A DNA stretch of 64,000 bases from Chloranthus sessilifolius (lineage: Eukaryota; Streptophyta; Magnoliopsida; Chloranthales; Chloranthaceae): positions 12,849,001 through 12,913,000 of the forward strand of contig CM037589.1 of NCBI GenBank assembly GCA_021018995.1. Direction: 5' to 3'. Under the pieces are notes generated by a model. It had not been told where the DNA came from. It made no database searches and was given only the letters and a program-made list of their open reading frames with translations. How positions within the stretch are numbered: position 1 is the first letter of the stretch; the number at the start of each line of letters is the position of its first letter. A program made the translations under genes and the position numbers. This document shows, piece by piece, positions 47,862 to 59,381 of the stretch.

Positions 47862-48322
47862 GGGAATGCTAACCTCACCATCTTCATTGTGAGATTAGCA
47901 TTGCCCCCCAACAATAATATCTTTAATAAAAGACATTTTTATCAAATTACGAGTGACATTTTAATAAAGGACAGTGTTATGTGAAGGACAAATTTTATAC
48001 AGACAAAATGCAGATGGTTGATGTGACATGAAACAATTGGCTACAAGTGCGTTGGTGCGGTGGAGCTCAATTAATGCTGGTCGGTGCTGCCAATACATCC
48101 CGCCACATCAGTCGCGTGAACTTTGTCCTCAACAAATCTTTCCGGCTCCCTTTATAATTTTCCTTAGTAAAATTAATAAATGAGGTCTCATCATTTATTA
48201 TTAAATTTAATTTTACTAAAATGTCCCTCATATATTTATCAAAATGCACTTTAACAAAAATATTATTGTTTGAGAACAATGGTAACCTCGCAATGAAGAT
48301 GATGAGGTTAGCATACCCCATA
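47862..48322. mobile_element. 461-bp foldback MITE with ~107-bp inverted repeats
   Basis: The left arm ATAGGGGAATGCTAACCTCA ... ATCTTCATTGTGAGATTAGC, continuing with CAACAATAATATCTTTAAT, is mirrored at the right by ATATTATTGTTTGAGAAC ... GATGATGAGGTTAGCATACC then CCCATAT. The arms match at roughly three quarters of positions. A smaller palindromic zone lies in the centre (GACAAATTTTATACAG to TTTGTCC). Confidence 0.75.
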
Positions 48323-48329
48323 TATAGAT

Positions 48330-48690
48330 AGGAGAGCAGATAGGTGCCCCAACGGGTCACGGTGAGTGTGCCCACTAGTCCACGTGGAGCTCCACATGGG
48401 ACCCATAATGCTGTTTTTGTGCCACATGGAGCAAAGCTGTTTTATTTAGATTATTATTAATTAATTTATTTTAAAAACTCATCTCCACCGTATTCTTTTA
48501 GCTTTAAAATCTAGACTATCAAAATCATTCAATGTTTGACTTTTGCCTTAAATAATTATTTATTTATAAGATTGATTTAAATAAGGCATCCGACCTCTAC
48601 ATAGCACCAAAATAGTATTTTGGGTGCCACATGAAGCCCTAATGAGACAAGCTCACCCGTGGCCCATTGGAGCATGCAATCCTTATATAT
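48330..48690. mobile_element. MITE-like inverted repeat with CCACGTGGAGC words, near (TA)n
   Basis: GTGCCCCAACGGGTCACGG and GTCCACGTGGAGCTCCACAT on the left are mirrored by GGTGCCACATGAAGCCC and AGCTCACCCGTGGCCCATTG on the right; TATATA tracts stand at both outer edges. The organisation resembles 4301-4619. Confidence 0.5.
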
Positions 48691-50319
48691 ATAAGGCTCG
48701 GGACTATACAATCGGCTGTAGCAAAAAATGCTACAATCAGACCATTTGGGCACTGCGTGGCATTAATCGAGATGATCGGATGCGACGAAAACTTGGGTAA
48801 TAACAATTAGGTATTATTTAAAAATTTTGGGCTCTATCCAATGCATATCTACTGTTAAACATATGGTTAAAGATGCCTAAAATCAATGCAACAAATTGAT
48901 TAGATGTTACACGATCTCTGATCCATCAAACAAAGGGCAAAGAAGTAAAAAAAGTAAATTAAATTTTCTGGAAAATCACATGTCTCTTGACTGATCAACA
49001 CAAAACATGTGTTACTTTGGGTTGATCATGCCACGTGATAGGTGATTTGATGTCTGATTGTAGTGTCTCTTTACTAAAATCGATTGTAAAGTCTCAATTA
49101 AATCATTCTCTTTCTCTCTCTCTCTCTCTCTATATATATATAAAATGATCCTCTCACTCCAGACATGAAATATAATCACATGACTCTGACAACTATTAAA
49201 TGCATGTCGCATCAAGTTGACATATTTTTTAGATCATAGGACACGTGGCCAAATGAGTGCACATTACCCTTGTGGGTAATGTCTTATCCCTCACTCTTTG
49301 TCTCTCTATATATAGCCATGTAGGTTTATATAGGCACGTAGTGTTCAACGTTGTACTAGAGTTATTCGGGTGCCATGTAGGACTTAATCAAAAGATTAAG
49401 TGATAAGGCAACATGCACGAAATCAATCAAATCCATCCCTAAAAATAAAAAAATAAAAAATGCATCTTAACTACCATCCAATATAAAGTTAAAAATAAAA
49501 ATTTTCAATCCATCAAGTTAACGGTGGAGAGAGGTCAAATTTGGACTCCATTTTGTAGGGGCAAAAAATCCTAAAAACAACTTTTTAGTAATGACTTGTC
49601 CCGTGGCTAATGTCTCAAAAGGATTGTTTATTTTAGAATCACATGTTCTGTGATACGTGATCTCGACTCTAGTGTAACATTCAAATCACCCTCCACCTCT
49701 AAGGCAGCACCCTTACCTTATAATATATATAGTGGGTGTTTCATTTGTACAAGAAGCGCCATTGATAGCACAAAAAGCACGAGAAGCGATATAAATCGGT
49801 CTACATCTACATTATTATCTACGTTATTGTTTTATATTTGATAGTTTTATTGTTTTATATGTGGAAGTGACGCTTCTCACTCACACCATAAACCAAACGA
49901 GCTTCCGAGTTCCGACTATCTTTTGGCATTGACCCCTGTCAAATGCTGACTTTTGTAAGTTTCAATAGCCTAGCCATCTATTGATGTCAACTTTTTGACT
50001 GGGTTTATGGGTGTAAGGCTCTTCATAAGCTTCATAATCTTATCATACAGTTGAAGCCGTCAGTTAGGGTTTCTTGTCTTCTACCCTACTCCAACCAAAC
50101 GTAGTCAATATCACCTTAGACATTGGCAAAAGAGTGGAGTAGTTAACCCAATTAAATCCCAAACCCTAAACGAAAACAAAAACCAAATCGTGTTGTGTGA
50201 AAAAATCTATATACTAAACTTGGCTTGTTAGACTCAGTAATTGATTTAAGATTATCAAAAAATTAGGAATGAGTATATAGTGCCCATGCTGGAGCACTGT
50301 GGATGGTGCTCTCATAAAT
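48691..50319. other. Intergenic stretch with microsatellites
   Basis: (TC)n-(TA)n runs occur near 49110-49140. No gene is recognised. A pair of CTACAATCAGACC/GTAGCAAAAAATGCTAC hairpin words stands near 48717-48760. Confidence 0.3.
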
Positions 50320-50510
50320 TTATGAGTTAGTCTACAATGGATGTCCACCTATTATGTGCATTAAAGCAGTTCACTCATCTGTGTGATCACATGACGTGCA
50401 TGAATTTCTATGCATTTAAATTCCGTACATGTCATGCAGTCACATAGATATGAGGACTACTGCCATGTCCACCTATGATGGGTGGATACTTATTGTAGAT
50501 AACTCTAGAT
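50320..50510. repeat. MITE-like imperfect inverted repeat
   Basis: GTCTACAATGGATGTCCACC, TCATCTGTGTGATCACATGA and GTGCATG on the left are mirrored by CATGTCATGCAGTCACATAG and TGTCCACCTATGATGGG then TTATTGTAGATAA on the right. It is similar in style to 34290-34490. Confidence 0.5.
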
Positions 50511-50794
50511 TTATTTATAGGTAACATGCCTGACAAAGAAAATTAGATGGGATGCTAAAGACTTGCTATACTAAACAAAGGTAAGTTGCCTGCAACGTCG
50601 ACGGGTTAGATCTACAATCATGCTTACGACACGTCCTAAGTAGATGAGGGAAACACCCTATACTCACTTCAAAAACTATATGCTATACTAATCGCTTGCT
50701 TGTTAGATTCTATAGACTATCTAGTGAAGAGGTAGATTAAATATCAGGTTTCCAATATTTGCAGCCCAAGATTGGGTCTATGGATTCCAATGTT

Positions 50795-51115
50795 TCTACC
50801 GTGAAAACTGTTGACTGCCTTGAATTGGATGATCTAGATCATTTTTAGTTCCAATCTTTCATATGATAGATCTTGAGATCATGGAGCACCTATCAGACTG
50901 TTTGATGTTGATTCCAGGTTGAACATATCCCCAAAAGTGACCCCGAGAAAATTTCTCATGGTATGGCATTATCATGGTCACTTTTGAGGATGTGTGCCAC
51001 GTGGAATCAAGCATGATTGTCTGATAGGTGGGTCATGATCTTAAGATAGTACATGGATGATTGAGATGGAAAATGATCTCCAACTTCTGAATCAAGGCAG
51101 TCAATGGTTATAACG
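50795..51115. mobile_element. Foldback MITE (GATCTCCATCAT family) just upstream of the CASPL gene
   Basis: The left arm AAAACTGTTGACTGCCTTGA and the right arm AATGATCTCCAACTTCTGAA then AAGGCAGTCAATGG are inverted copies, with further pairing of ATGATAGATCTTGAGATC, CACCTATCAGAC and CCCCAAAAGTGACC inward. It ends about 170 bp before the TATA-like box of the CASP-like gene and so may sit within its promoter. Confidence 0.75.
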
Positions 51116-51285
51116 GTGGAAACCCAGGTTGTGGATATAGAATCTTCCACTGCTAATATCAGTACCCTATACTTTACACTTGGCTTGTTTGACTCAATAA
51201 ATGAATTGGTGACCCGCACAGCCACTGTAACACCAACTTTTTCTAAGCTCATAGCACGTTCATTATCTCAGACTTTCTCCGGCCT

Positions 51286-51292
51286 TTAAAAC
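51286..51292 (+). promoter_or_regulatory. TATA-like box of the CASP-like gene
   Basis: TTTAAAA stands 90 bp before the start codon and is followed by a long CT-rich leader (51300-51365), a common arrangement of plant 5' UTRs. No other TATA-like word is nearer. Confidence 0.4.
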
Positions 51293-51375
51293 CATTACTA
51301 CTTCCTCTCTCATACTCATCTCTCTCTCTCTCTCTTTCTCTAAGATCTTTCTCTTTCTCTCTGTAAGATCTATCA

Positions 51376-54300
51376 ATGGCTGTTGAAGGTGGTGAGAAAA
51401 CTGTTGAAGGGTGGGAAAATCAAGAGGCTTGTATGATTCTAATTGGAAAAAGTAAGGCACGAGAGTGGGTGGTTGTGTCACTAAGGTTGCTAGCACTATG
51501 TGCGACGGTTTCAGCCACAGTTGTTATGGCATCTAACAAAGAAACCAAGACCAGAGCTGTTGCCACTATTGGCAGTACACCCATCTATGCACGTCTCACT
51601 TCCAAGTTTCAATATACCCCAGCTTTCGTGTAAGTTTTTCGATTTCTTCCTTTAATTTACAGTGATGCTATGGCCACACCAATTTAATTTTGCTCCCCAC
51701 ATACACATCAAAGTGACCAAACTAAAGAAAATTTTCTAAATGTTTTTCTCAAGTTTTGTGAGTAACAGCACTCTTTATTTAATTTAAGTTGTTTTTTTTT
51801 TTTTCCATTTACCCTTGCTTTGTGTTTCCTTTACATATTACCCTTAGTGGCAAGATTGGTTACAAAAATAATCTTTCACTGCTCTGAATCAGACGATGTT
51901 GATCGTTTCTCACCTCAATCTTCTACCCAATGAATCTTGGCATCAGAAGCTTCCCATCAGGCGCTCAAATTTTGATTCCACATGATGATCCTGGGTGTAC
52001 GTCAAATGTGGTTCTTGTATCATTTTTCGAGATATTTGTCATGTGAAATCAAAATCTAACCGTGTGATTGTAGGTCCACAATCTCAAAATCAATTAGAAC
52101 AAAGATCAGGGCAAAAAACAATCTCCATCAACTAATTCAAAGCAGTCAAAGATAATTTTGTCGAATAATCCATTACTTGTAGGGGGTAATATATAAAGGA
52201 AACATAAAAACAATGGCCGCAATGCAAATAGGTAAAACACGGGGGTGGAGTGCAAGTAAGATATATCTCAGGGGATAAATGCAAAAACCCCTTAATATAT
52301 ATATATTTTTTTATTTATTATTATTTTTTTTTTATGGTTTTAGAAGTTAGCCACAGGATTTATTTTTATTTTTTAGACATCATAGTAACCATTACAAATA
52401 GGTTCTAAGATGGTTTCTGAGGCATGCCTTCTATCTGCATACCTATCATTGATCTGTAACCGTCCAAGCATTTGGGCAATAACCTGAAAATCAAATCTAT
52501 TGAAGTTCTTGCCCATTTGATGAAGATGGATGCACCAGTCAGTAAAGTTACTAAAAATAGACTATAAAAGATAAAACTAATTAATCAGTCTGATATTTGA
52601 GCTACAACCTCTCTGAAAGGTGCCCAAAAGATTGACGGTGCAGATTCATCATCATCATGTGTGCTTAGACTTAGAGGACTCTAGAGTCCGGAATGGTCCT
52701 GGAATTGACTTACATTATAGGGCGGCGGAGTTTGATAACTAGGGGCTTTTCAACTCCACATATCTCAAATTCTACACAATGCACAACAGTGACTCAAGGC
52801 CGATCAGTGCACGGGCTGTGCACACAATACTAGGCTCTTTGAAATCTAGGTTGTGAATACTTGTGGAAGTCAGGGATTCCCTCTCTTATCATTGTCTGAT
52901 CAGATATTGGACGGTTAAGGAGGTACATCATTAGTTCATTGAATATTACAGGTTCGTGTCTCCAATATATGCACGAAGGGAGGCAGATAAGTAGGCTCAC
53001 TCACGCCATGGTATTATAACTGTGTATCAGATACTCCAAGTCCAAGCACCAAGGACGGTGCTCAGGTCATCTATACCACACACGGTTCAATGATGTAGAG
53101 TCACCTATAAATAGCATCAAACAGCTGATCCGGTCTCTTGATAAGGGTGTTACAATTAGTCATCTCAATGGGCTGGGCTTGATCCTGGACTGGCCCGGTC
53201 CACCATGGGCTAGGCATGTCCTAAGGTAGGTAGCCCCGATATATAATTGGGTTGGTCTAGCCTGATAACTAAGCCGAGTCTCGTATGAGCTAGTTCCAAA
53301 AGCCCTATTAAAAATCCGCCCATTTAGTCCCTGCCGGACCCAATAAATTCAGACCCTTCATATAGATATTATCAGATCGGCTTGCAGCTAGCCCTGCCTG
53401 CCATGGGCCAAGTACGGGCTAGTTCCAAAGATCTTGATTATAATCAACCAGTTTAAGTCCTAGCTCGAACCCAGCCTGGCCTGACCCATTGAGACCCCTA
53501 GTTACAATTGTTGGAATAATGTGATCTTGGCTCATACTGCTGACCCAAACAGTGACCTTGACCTTTCTCATGAACGATTTGGATAGCAGTATATATATGC
53601 ACACATGCTGAGTTGGTACAGATTACCCAAAGATTCGAGCTTGTGCTGATATTTGGTTAGGAATGCCAAAAGAACTACACAAAATTTGTGTAGTTCACAC
53701 GATGTGGACTCTGGCCGATAAGATTTGTACTTGTAAATGGTTCATGGTACTTTTGAAGAGAAAAGTAGTAAAAAATTAGAAAAAATGGACTGACACACTT
53801 TCCAATGTCCCAAAAAAGAATTAGATCAATGTTTAGGGGAAAAGGCAATTTGAAATTCAAAAAAGATTTTCAAAAAATTATTCGGTCTGTGAGAAACATT
53901 TATAATCAAAATTATAAAAATACCTTTATAATAAATGTCATATGTCACAAACAATATCATTTACATAGGTGGGAAGAAGGGTGTGATTTGATAATTTGAG
54001 CTATATATGCTTCCGAAACTTTGACCGAATGAAATGTTTTTCTTTTAAAAACTTTCCAAAGTAGTTTAATATGATAATTTTTTTTGAAAATAATCCTTGT
54101 TTTCTAAAAGGCATGATTCCTTCAAGAAACTCAGACATTTTTATTGTACTTCTAACTTTTAATCTTGGGATTATGCAGGTTCTTTGTGGTAGCCAATTCT
54201 ATAGCCAGTTTCCACAACTTAATATTGTTGTTGGTTAGTTTGTTTGGTAAGAGGTTTGATTTCAAGTGCCTCGGTCTTTTGATCGCCCTTGCCGACATGG

Positions 54301-57300
54301 TAATCACCAATATCTTTTTTTTCTTCTTATTTTGCCGCCAAAAGGTGGTAAAATAACCCAACTCAAAGTCGAAAACCAGAAGAAACTAGGAAAGAAAACG
54401 GATGAAACTTGTCTTTTTTTACAATCCCTATAGATATTGGCAACTTTATATAGGGAAGCTGCATATATATGTAGGAAAATTATAGGGGACCTTAAATGAA
54501 TGAACGGGAAACAAAATGCTTATGTGGCACGATATAAGTCGTTGCCCTGACGTCCATTGCTGGGCCCTACTATGCTTGCATAGTGCCACATCAATAGTCC
54601 TTTGAATGGTCTGCAATTTCCCATCCACGATATAACATTTTCCTATGAGACCTATTCAAATAAGTTTTGGCGGCATTTTCCTATGAGACCTATCCAAATA
54701 AGTTTTGGCGGTTTATTTTATAATGCTTGTAGCATATGAGTCATGTGATAGAAATTATTTTTTATGTAATCTTAGGCTGCGTTTGAATTAGCTCTTGTAA
54801 GAGTAGACACAACTCTCTGCCTGCTCTCCGTTAGAGCAGATAAAATCTACTTTGGAGAGAGCAAGTAGATAGCAGTTTTATCACTTAAAACAGCTCCTTG
54901 GGAGGAGGAGCTGTGTTACCAAATGCAAGGATCAAAATTTTGGCCGAAATGACCGAAATTTCGGCCAAAATTATCTGTTTCGATCCCTACCGAAATGATA
55001 ATATGGGACCGATATTTCGGTCATTTTTGTATGGGGTTGAAATTTTTTGCTGAAATTCAAATTTTCTGCCAAAATTTTGGTTTCGGTCCCCTCCAAAATC
55101 AAAATGAAACCCAAAATTTTGATCCTTGACCAAATGTGAAAACAATTCTCCGTTGAAGCCAAAGTGTGAAAGATCTGTTGTTTGATCTGAAAGAGTTAAC
55201 TGAAGCACACCCTTATTGTGACACCAAAATTAGTGGCACATGAACAAAATTAAGTGGTGCGTGAATGACAAAAGTTGGTTTGCATTTAGGAAAAAATCAT
55301 TATATTTAAGCAAAAGAAAAAAAAAATACATATTAAGAAAAGCATATACTTATGCGCACTCAAAAGATGCTATGGACACACTTTTGCTAAATAATACACT
55401 TTTTCTACGTACTCTAATGTTTTGGATCTTTGCTAAGTAATACATGTTTTCATTACTTGGTGTGTGCATAGCAAGAGTTGATATGCGTCTAGAAATAGTG
55501 TGCTGGAAAAAAAGAGTGGTGTGCACGTAGGAGCCCTCTAGAAGAATTATAATTTACAAAATGAGTTGGTATTAAGTACCCACCCATGCACTAGCAGTGG
55601 TGCATAGGTCAACCTTCTTTAACCGAAAGGAAAATTGCAAACGACAAATAGGCTTTTGTGCAGGCAAAGTGCAGGCGACTGATATGGCGCGGAGTGACTG
55701 ACTGTGCCCACCTGCATTACTTTGGCTCCACTGCACTTGCAGTCAATTACATTGGGAGACATTAATTGCATGTACTTTGCCTACACAAAACCTGTATGCC
55801 AAAAAAACACCGTCCAGATCTCATATTAAGCTTTCTAGCTATTTTTTTGGGGAGTGTTAGGTTGGCTCCCAATCACATGAGAAGAATAATAATTTTTATG
55901 CAATCAAAGAATGAATCTAATCTACATATTAGCTTAGTAAACCACGTGGCACTACATGGAATTAAAAAATGGTGCCACATGGACAGAATCCATGATCACC
56001 CCAATTTTAGTGTGGGCTGGCAGCTCTATACTAGGCTCAATCTCCTTAAAACCATGCATATAAGTGAAAGTACACATTAGAAGTATAAAAATTAGTGAAA
56101 ATCACTACAATAAATAAGACTATTAACAGAATTATTAACAAAAAAAGTTATTAAGACTATCAGCGACAGCTTTTTCGTTAGTAGCGGCAGATTTTGACTG
56201 CTGCTAATAGTCTTATTTTTTGTAGTGAATACACACTTGATTACACATTTAACTGTTTTAAGGCCAAAGAGATTGACCTGTTCCCACTTTGAGAGTGATC
56301 ACATAGCTAGGTTAGAGTGGCTAGACACATGCCTACATAAATTCTCTTCGGCTGTGCTTGGATTAACTCTTATAAGAGTAAAAGCAACTCTTTACCTGCT
56401 CTTTGTCGGAGTAGATCAAATCTACTCTTAGATAGAATAGGTATAAAGCAATTTTATTATTTAAAACAGCTCTCCGTCAGAATAAATGAGGCAAGGAACT
56501 GTATTATCAAATATAAAAATAGTTTTCTCCCTGATCGGATAAAAGAGATGCTCTTTGCCCCAAAAGAGCTAACCCAAAGCAAAATGACTTGGTATGTACT
56601 AACCAATCCGTCTATTCTCTTATGAATGGGCCAAGGTCCTAGGTAAATAGTCAAATCCATACTTTCAATGACTTTTATGATTATAAATAGCTGTCCACTT
56701 GTCAAGGCTATACTTTGACTAAGGTGATTGATGGTTAACACCCGTTAACACTTTGAAAGTGAAGGGTCAGTTACTCAATACCAACCCAATAATAATACTC
56801 AAAATTCCCTCATCCATTCATAGGAAGGGAGAATGACCATAGATTTAAAGACTCATAAATAGCAACTTATTGGTTGGGTCTCAGGCCAATAAGTATCGGA
56901 TATTATATCAGATACGTATCAATCAAATCGGTCGATTAAGAAGCTTCTTTTTATTTGTAAAATAATATCATATAAAAATAATAATAGAAAACTTGTACGA
57001 AGAGCATTTTCGGTATTACTAAATATATATAAATTATTATAGAAAACTTTCCCAAGGAGCATTTTCATAATTATGTCCGATTCATATAGGATACATATCG
57101 GCAGGCGATATGACTCGATATTGACCGGCCTATATTTGCCAAGTTTAACGTGATAATTGAGCTTATATTGAATCGGAGGTGTAGATAGTATTAGAGGGCC
57201 TAACCTGATACATATCAGCCGATATTTATTGGATATGACCGATATTTAAAACCATGAGTATGACTAATATGAGCTTTTGAGTAGGTAATGGTTGCTCTAG

Positions 57301-57515
57301 TGTCAGCCGGGGCGGCAGCTGCAGCTTCCATGGCCGACTTGGGAAAGCATGGCAATTCACATGCCAGGTGGAACAAGATCTGCGACAAATTCCCCACCTA
57401 CTGTGACCACGGCGGCGGCGCCCTCATTGCATCCTTCGGTGCAGTTGCTCTCCTCATGGTGCTCAACGCCATCTCCACCATTGCACTTTACAAAAACCAA
57501 GCAAAATGTCGCTAG
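51376..57515 (+). CDS. CASP-like protein, CASPL1-type (three exons, 201 aa)
   Basis: Exons 51376-51629, 54179-54299 and 57285-57515 join in phase through GT-AG introns (606 nt). The protein has four predicted membrane segments (about 31-52, 82-107, 114-142, 170-193). It shows the family hallmarks: an Arg in the first (SLRLLAL, R37) and an Asp in the third (LIALADMVM, D124). Further marks are FQYTPAFVFFVVANSIAS, KHGNSHARWNKICDKFPTYC and a short cytosolic N terminus. Length is normal for the family. CASP-like proteins sit in the plasma membrane as four-helix MARVEL-related proteins; Casparian strip members scaffold lignin deposition, while most CASPLs have no assigned role, so function here is open. 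Both introns (2.5 and 3.0 kb) contain transposons (MITE at 51866; hATs at 53157 and 54926; CACTA MITE at 56103) but splice sites are intact. Confidence 0.93.
51866..52156. mobile_element. Foldback MITE (GATCTCCATCAT family) in CASPL intron 1
   Basis: The left arm TCACTGCTCTGAATCAGACG, with TTGATCGTTTCTCACCTC, is mirrored by GGGCAAAAAACAATCTCCAT then CTAATTCAAAGCAGTCAAAG on the right. It is the same family as the copy upstream of exon 1, so exon 1 is bracketed by two relatives. Confidence 0.7.
53157..53500. mobile_element. Non-autonomous hAT (TAGGG-TGTCAATGGGC family) in CASPL intron 1
   Basis: The left end TAGTCATCTCAATGGGC and the right end CCCATTGAGACCCCTA are inverted copies. GTTACAAT flanks both sides (53149-53156 and 53501-53508); the next base T is shared, so 8 or 9 bp are possible, and 8 bp fits the TAG...CTA ends of hAT. 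GGCCCG- and GGGCTAG-rich words fill the body. Confidence 0.85.
54636..54713. repeat. Perfectly placed 38-bp tandem duplication
   Basis: CATTTTCCTATGAGACCTAT, then CAAATAAGTTTTGGCGG, occurs twice head to tail with one base difference, in intron 2 of the CASP-like gene. Confidence 0.85.
54755..55208. mobile_element. MITE with GGCTGCGTTTGAATTAGCTC end, split by a short hAT
   Basis: The left part (to 54925) and the right part (from 55137) together match the uninterrupted copy at 56350-56582: GTAAGAGTAGACACAACTCT ... TAAAACAGCTCC ... AAGAGTTAACTGAAGC. The insert is the CCGAAATTTCGG-type hAT with its own duplication ACCAAATG. Both copies lie in CASPL intron 2. Confidence 0.7.
54926..55128. mobile_element. 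203-bp non-autonomous hAT (CCGAAATTTCGG family)
   Basis: It begins CAAGGATCAAAATTTTGG and ends CAAAATTTTGATCCTTG, with the perfect 8-bp duplication ACCAAATG (54918-54925 and 55129-55136). The body has GACCGAAATTTCGG, TTTCGGTCCC and CCGAAATGA words. It is nested within the GGCTGCG MITE. Confidence 0.95.
55650..55796. mobile_element. Small MITE, AGGCTTTTGTGCAGGCAAAGT ends
   Basis: The left AGGCTTTTGTGCAGGCAAAG and the right ACTTTGCCTACACAAAACCT are inverted copies with two differences; GCAGGCGACTG, CAGTGGAGCC and CACTGCACTTGCAG words pair inside. It lies in CASPL intron 2. Confidence 0.65.
56103..56227. mobile_element. 125-bp CACTA-type MITE
   Basis: It begins CACTACAATAAATAAGACTA and ends AATAGTCTTATTTTTTGTAG then TG. 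A 3-bp duplication AAT flanks it (56100-56102 and 56228-56230), as expected for CACTA elements. The subterminal words CTATTAACAG and GCGGCAG match the copy at 59150-59309. Confidence 0.88.
56350..56582. mobile_element. MITE with GGCTGTGCTTGGATTAACTC end, uninterrupted copy
   Basis: The left end GGCTGTGCTTGGATTAACTC and the right end AAAAGAGCTAACCCAAAGC are inverted matches. It shares its body with 54755-55208 (minus that copy's insert). It lies in CASPL intron 2. Confidence 0.7.
56892..57255. mobile_element. Decayed relative of the GATACGTATC-rich repeats, adjacent to CASPL exon 3
   Basis: AAGTATCGGATATTATATCA, GATACGTATC and GGTCGATTAAG at the left and CTGATACATATCAGCCGAT, GGATATGACCGATATTTAAA and ACCATG at the right form an imperfect inverted arrangement. 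No duplication was found. It ends 30 bp before the acceptor of exon 3 at 57284. Confidence 0.4.
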
Positions 57516-57754
57516 AATTTTACACAGCCCATGTAATGTGTGTACCTTTTTCTCCATCACCCCTTATATCCATTGTTGTGTCTGTGCTGGCTTCTCGGTT
57601 TGGCTAAGGCATTTACTGTGTTTGCTTCTATTTGTTAGCTATAAGGTATTTGATTTGATGGATTTGCTTAGTTATAGTTGATGAATAACAAAGCGCATAG
57701 TGCTAGAAAATACTAAGCCAAAAGTTTGGCTTCTATTGTGGAAATCATTCAAAC

Positions 57755-58252
57755 TAAGCCTATTAATAGGGCTGGACTAGCCCGTTAGCCTCTGTGGCCC
57801 AGCCCTAAAATATTAGGGCTAGGACTAAAACATGGGGTGACTAAGCTGGGCCAAGGCTTCAAAACCTAAAGCCTATTGTGCATTGGGCCAAGTAAAGGCT
57901 TAACAAATTAAAGCGCGTAAGATATATTAATATAAGTATATAAGATATATTATATCATTTACATTTAAATTATCAAAATAACTATATATCCATATTACCG
58001 TTGGATGTACGAAATATAGGATTTTCTTTTTCCTCATTCTCTAGACTCTAATTTTGTTTTTAGCTGGAAATTTTTATTAGAACTTATGAGAAAATAACAA
58101 TAACTAATAAAGATCAATGCCCGAACTGAGCCCGCCCCGCCCTACCTAGGTTAAGTCTACGGCTGGGGATATCAAATCCTACCTAAGTTAGGGCGGGATT
58201 GCTTTTAGGGGGGCCCGGTACTAACCCAGCCCATTGACAAATGACAACCCTA
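57755..58252. mobile_element. Non-autonomous hAT (TAGGG-TGTCAATGGGC family) 3' of CASPL
   Basis: The perfect 8-bp duplication ATTCAAAC flanks it (57747-57754 and 58253-58260). The left region has AATAGGGCTGGACTAGCCCG and the right CAGCCCATTGACAAATGACA then ACCCTA; GGCCCAGCCC, GGGCTAGG and CCTACCTAGG words fill the body. Confidence 0.8.
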
Positions 58253-58746
58253 ATTCAAACGATCCACTTCGCCAACTTTCCAATTAAAGGGTGGGCAATG
58301 GTCAAGTCCTACTAGGTAGAACCGAATATTCAGTCCTACCCCATCTGCTATCATTAGAAATAAGAGAATCTTGACTGCACGCCATGCTATAAAAGTGAAA
58401 ATAAAAAAAATTCAAGATTTTCCGATTTCTAAGGATAGCGGATGAGGTAGGACTGAATATCCAGTTCTACCTAGTAGGACCTAACCATTCCCCATTAAAA
58501 GGTTGAATTACATTTTGTTTAATTCAGACAAACACGATCGCCCAAGCATCCCTAATTAAGTATTCTCAAGTTGTGTTAGATTATATATATATATATATAA
58601 AAACATATATTTTATAACTTCCATAGTTATATATAAACTAGTTAAAATATTGTGTACGCATTTTTAATAACTTCACTTTTATTAAAGTAGCTTTTCCATG
58701 CAACCACTTATTTAGCGCCTGTGGTCGTTATGTATAACCGAGACTA

Positions 58747-59308
58747 GGGGTGTATTTGGTTGGGTTTGATCGATTTTGGATCAAAATTATAAATCAAATA
58801 GGTCCTAATCGATTTCTAGATTTTCAAACCAAATCAAATCAAACCCTCCAACTCTTAAACCAAACTAACTCGATTCGATTCAGTCCGTTTCGATTTTCCT
58901 ATAAGTTCTACTTGTATGCACATCAAAATTTTCTCAACTTCTCAACTTGTTTTACATTTATACTATTTTCATATTTTCCGTAGTTGTTTTACTTTTATAA
59001 TCCATTCACCCTTCTCAAAATAAATAACAATAATAAATGCATCACATTACCTCCAATTAATCAGAGTTTGGATAAAGAAGAATATTGGAAGAGGTGAATA
59101 GATGATGGCCTCTTTAAAATTAACCAACCCTCCGCCTATATATATATATACTACAAAAAATAAGACTATTAGCGGCAGTTTTTAGCAGCCAAAAATTGCC
59201 GCTATTAACAAAAAGGCTATTAAGACTATTAGCGGCAAGGGTATTAGTGGCATTTTTTTGTTATTAGCAGTAGTTTTTGGCTGCCGTTAATAGTCTTATT
59301 TTTTGTAC

Positions 59309-59381
<73 letters not shown>

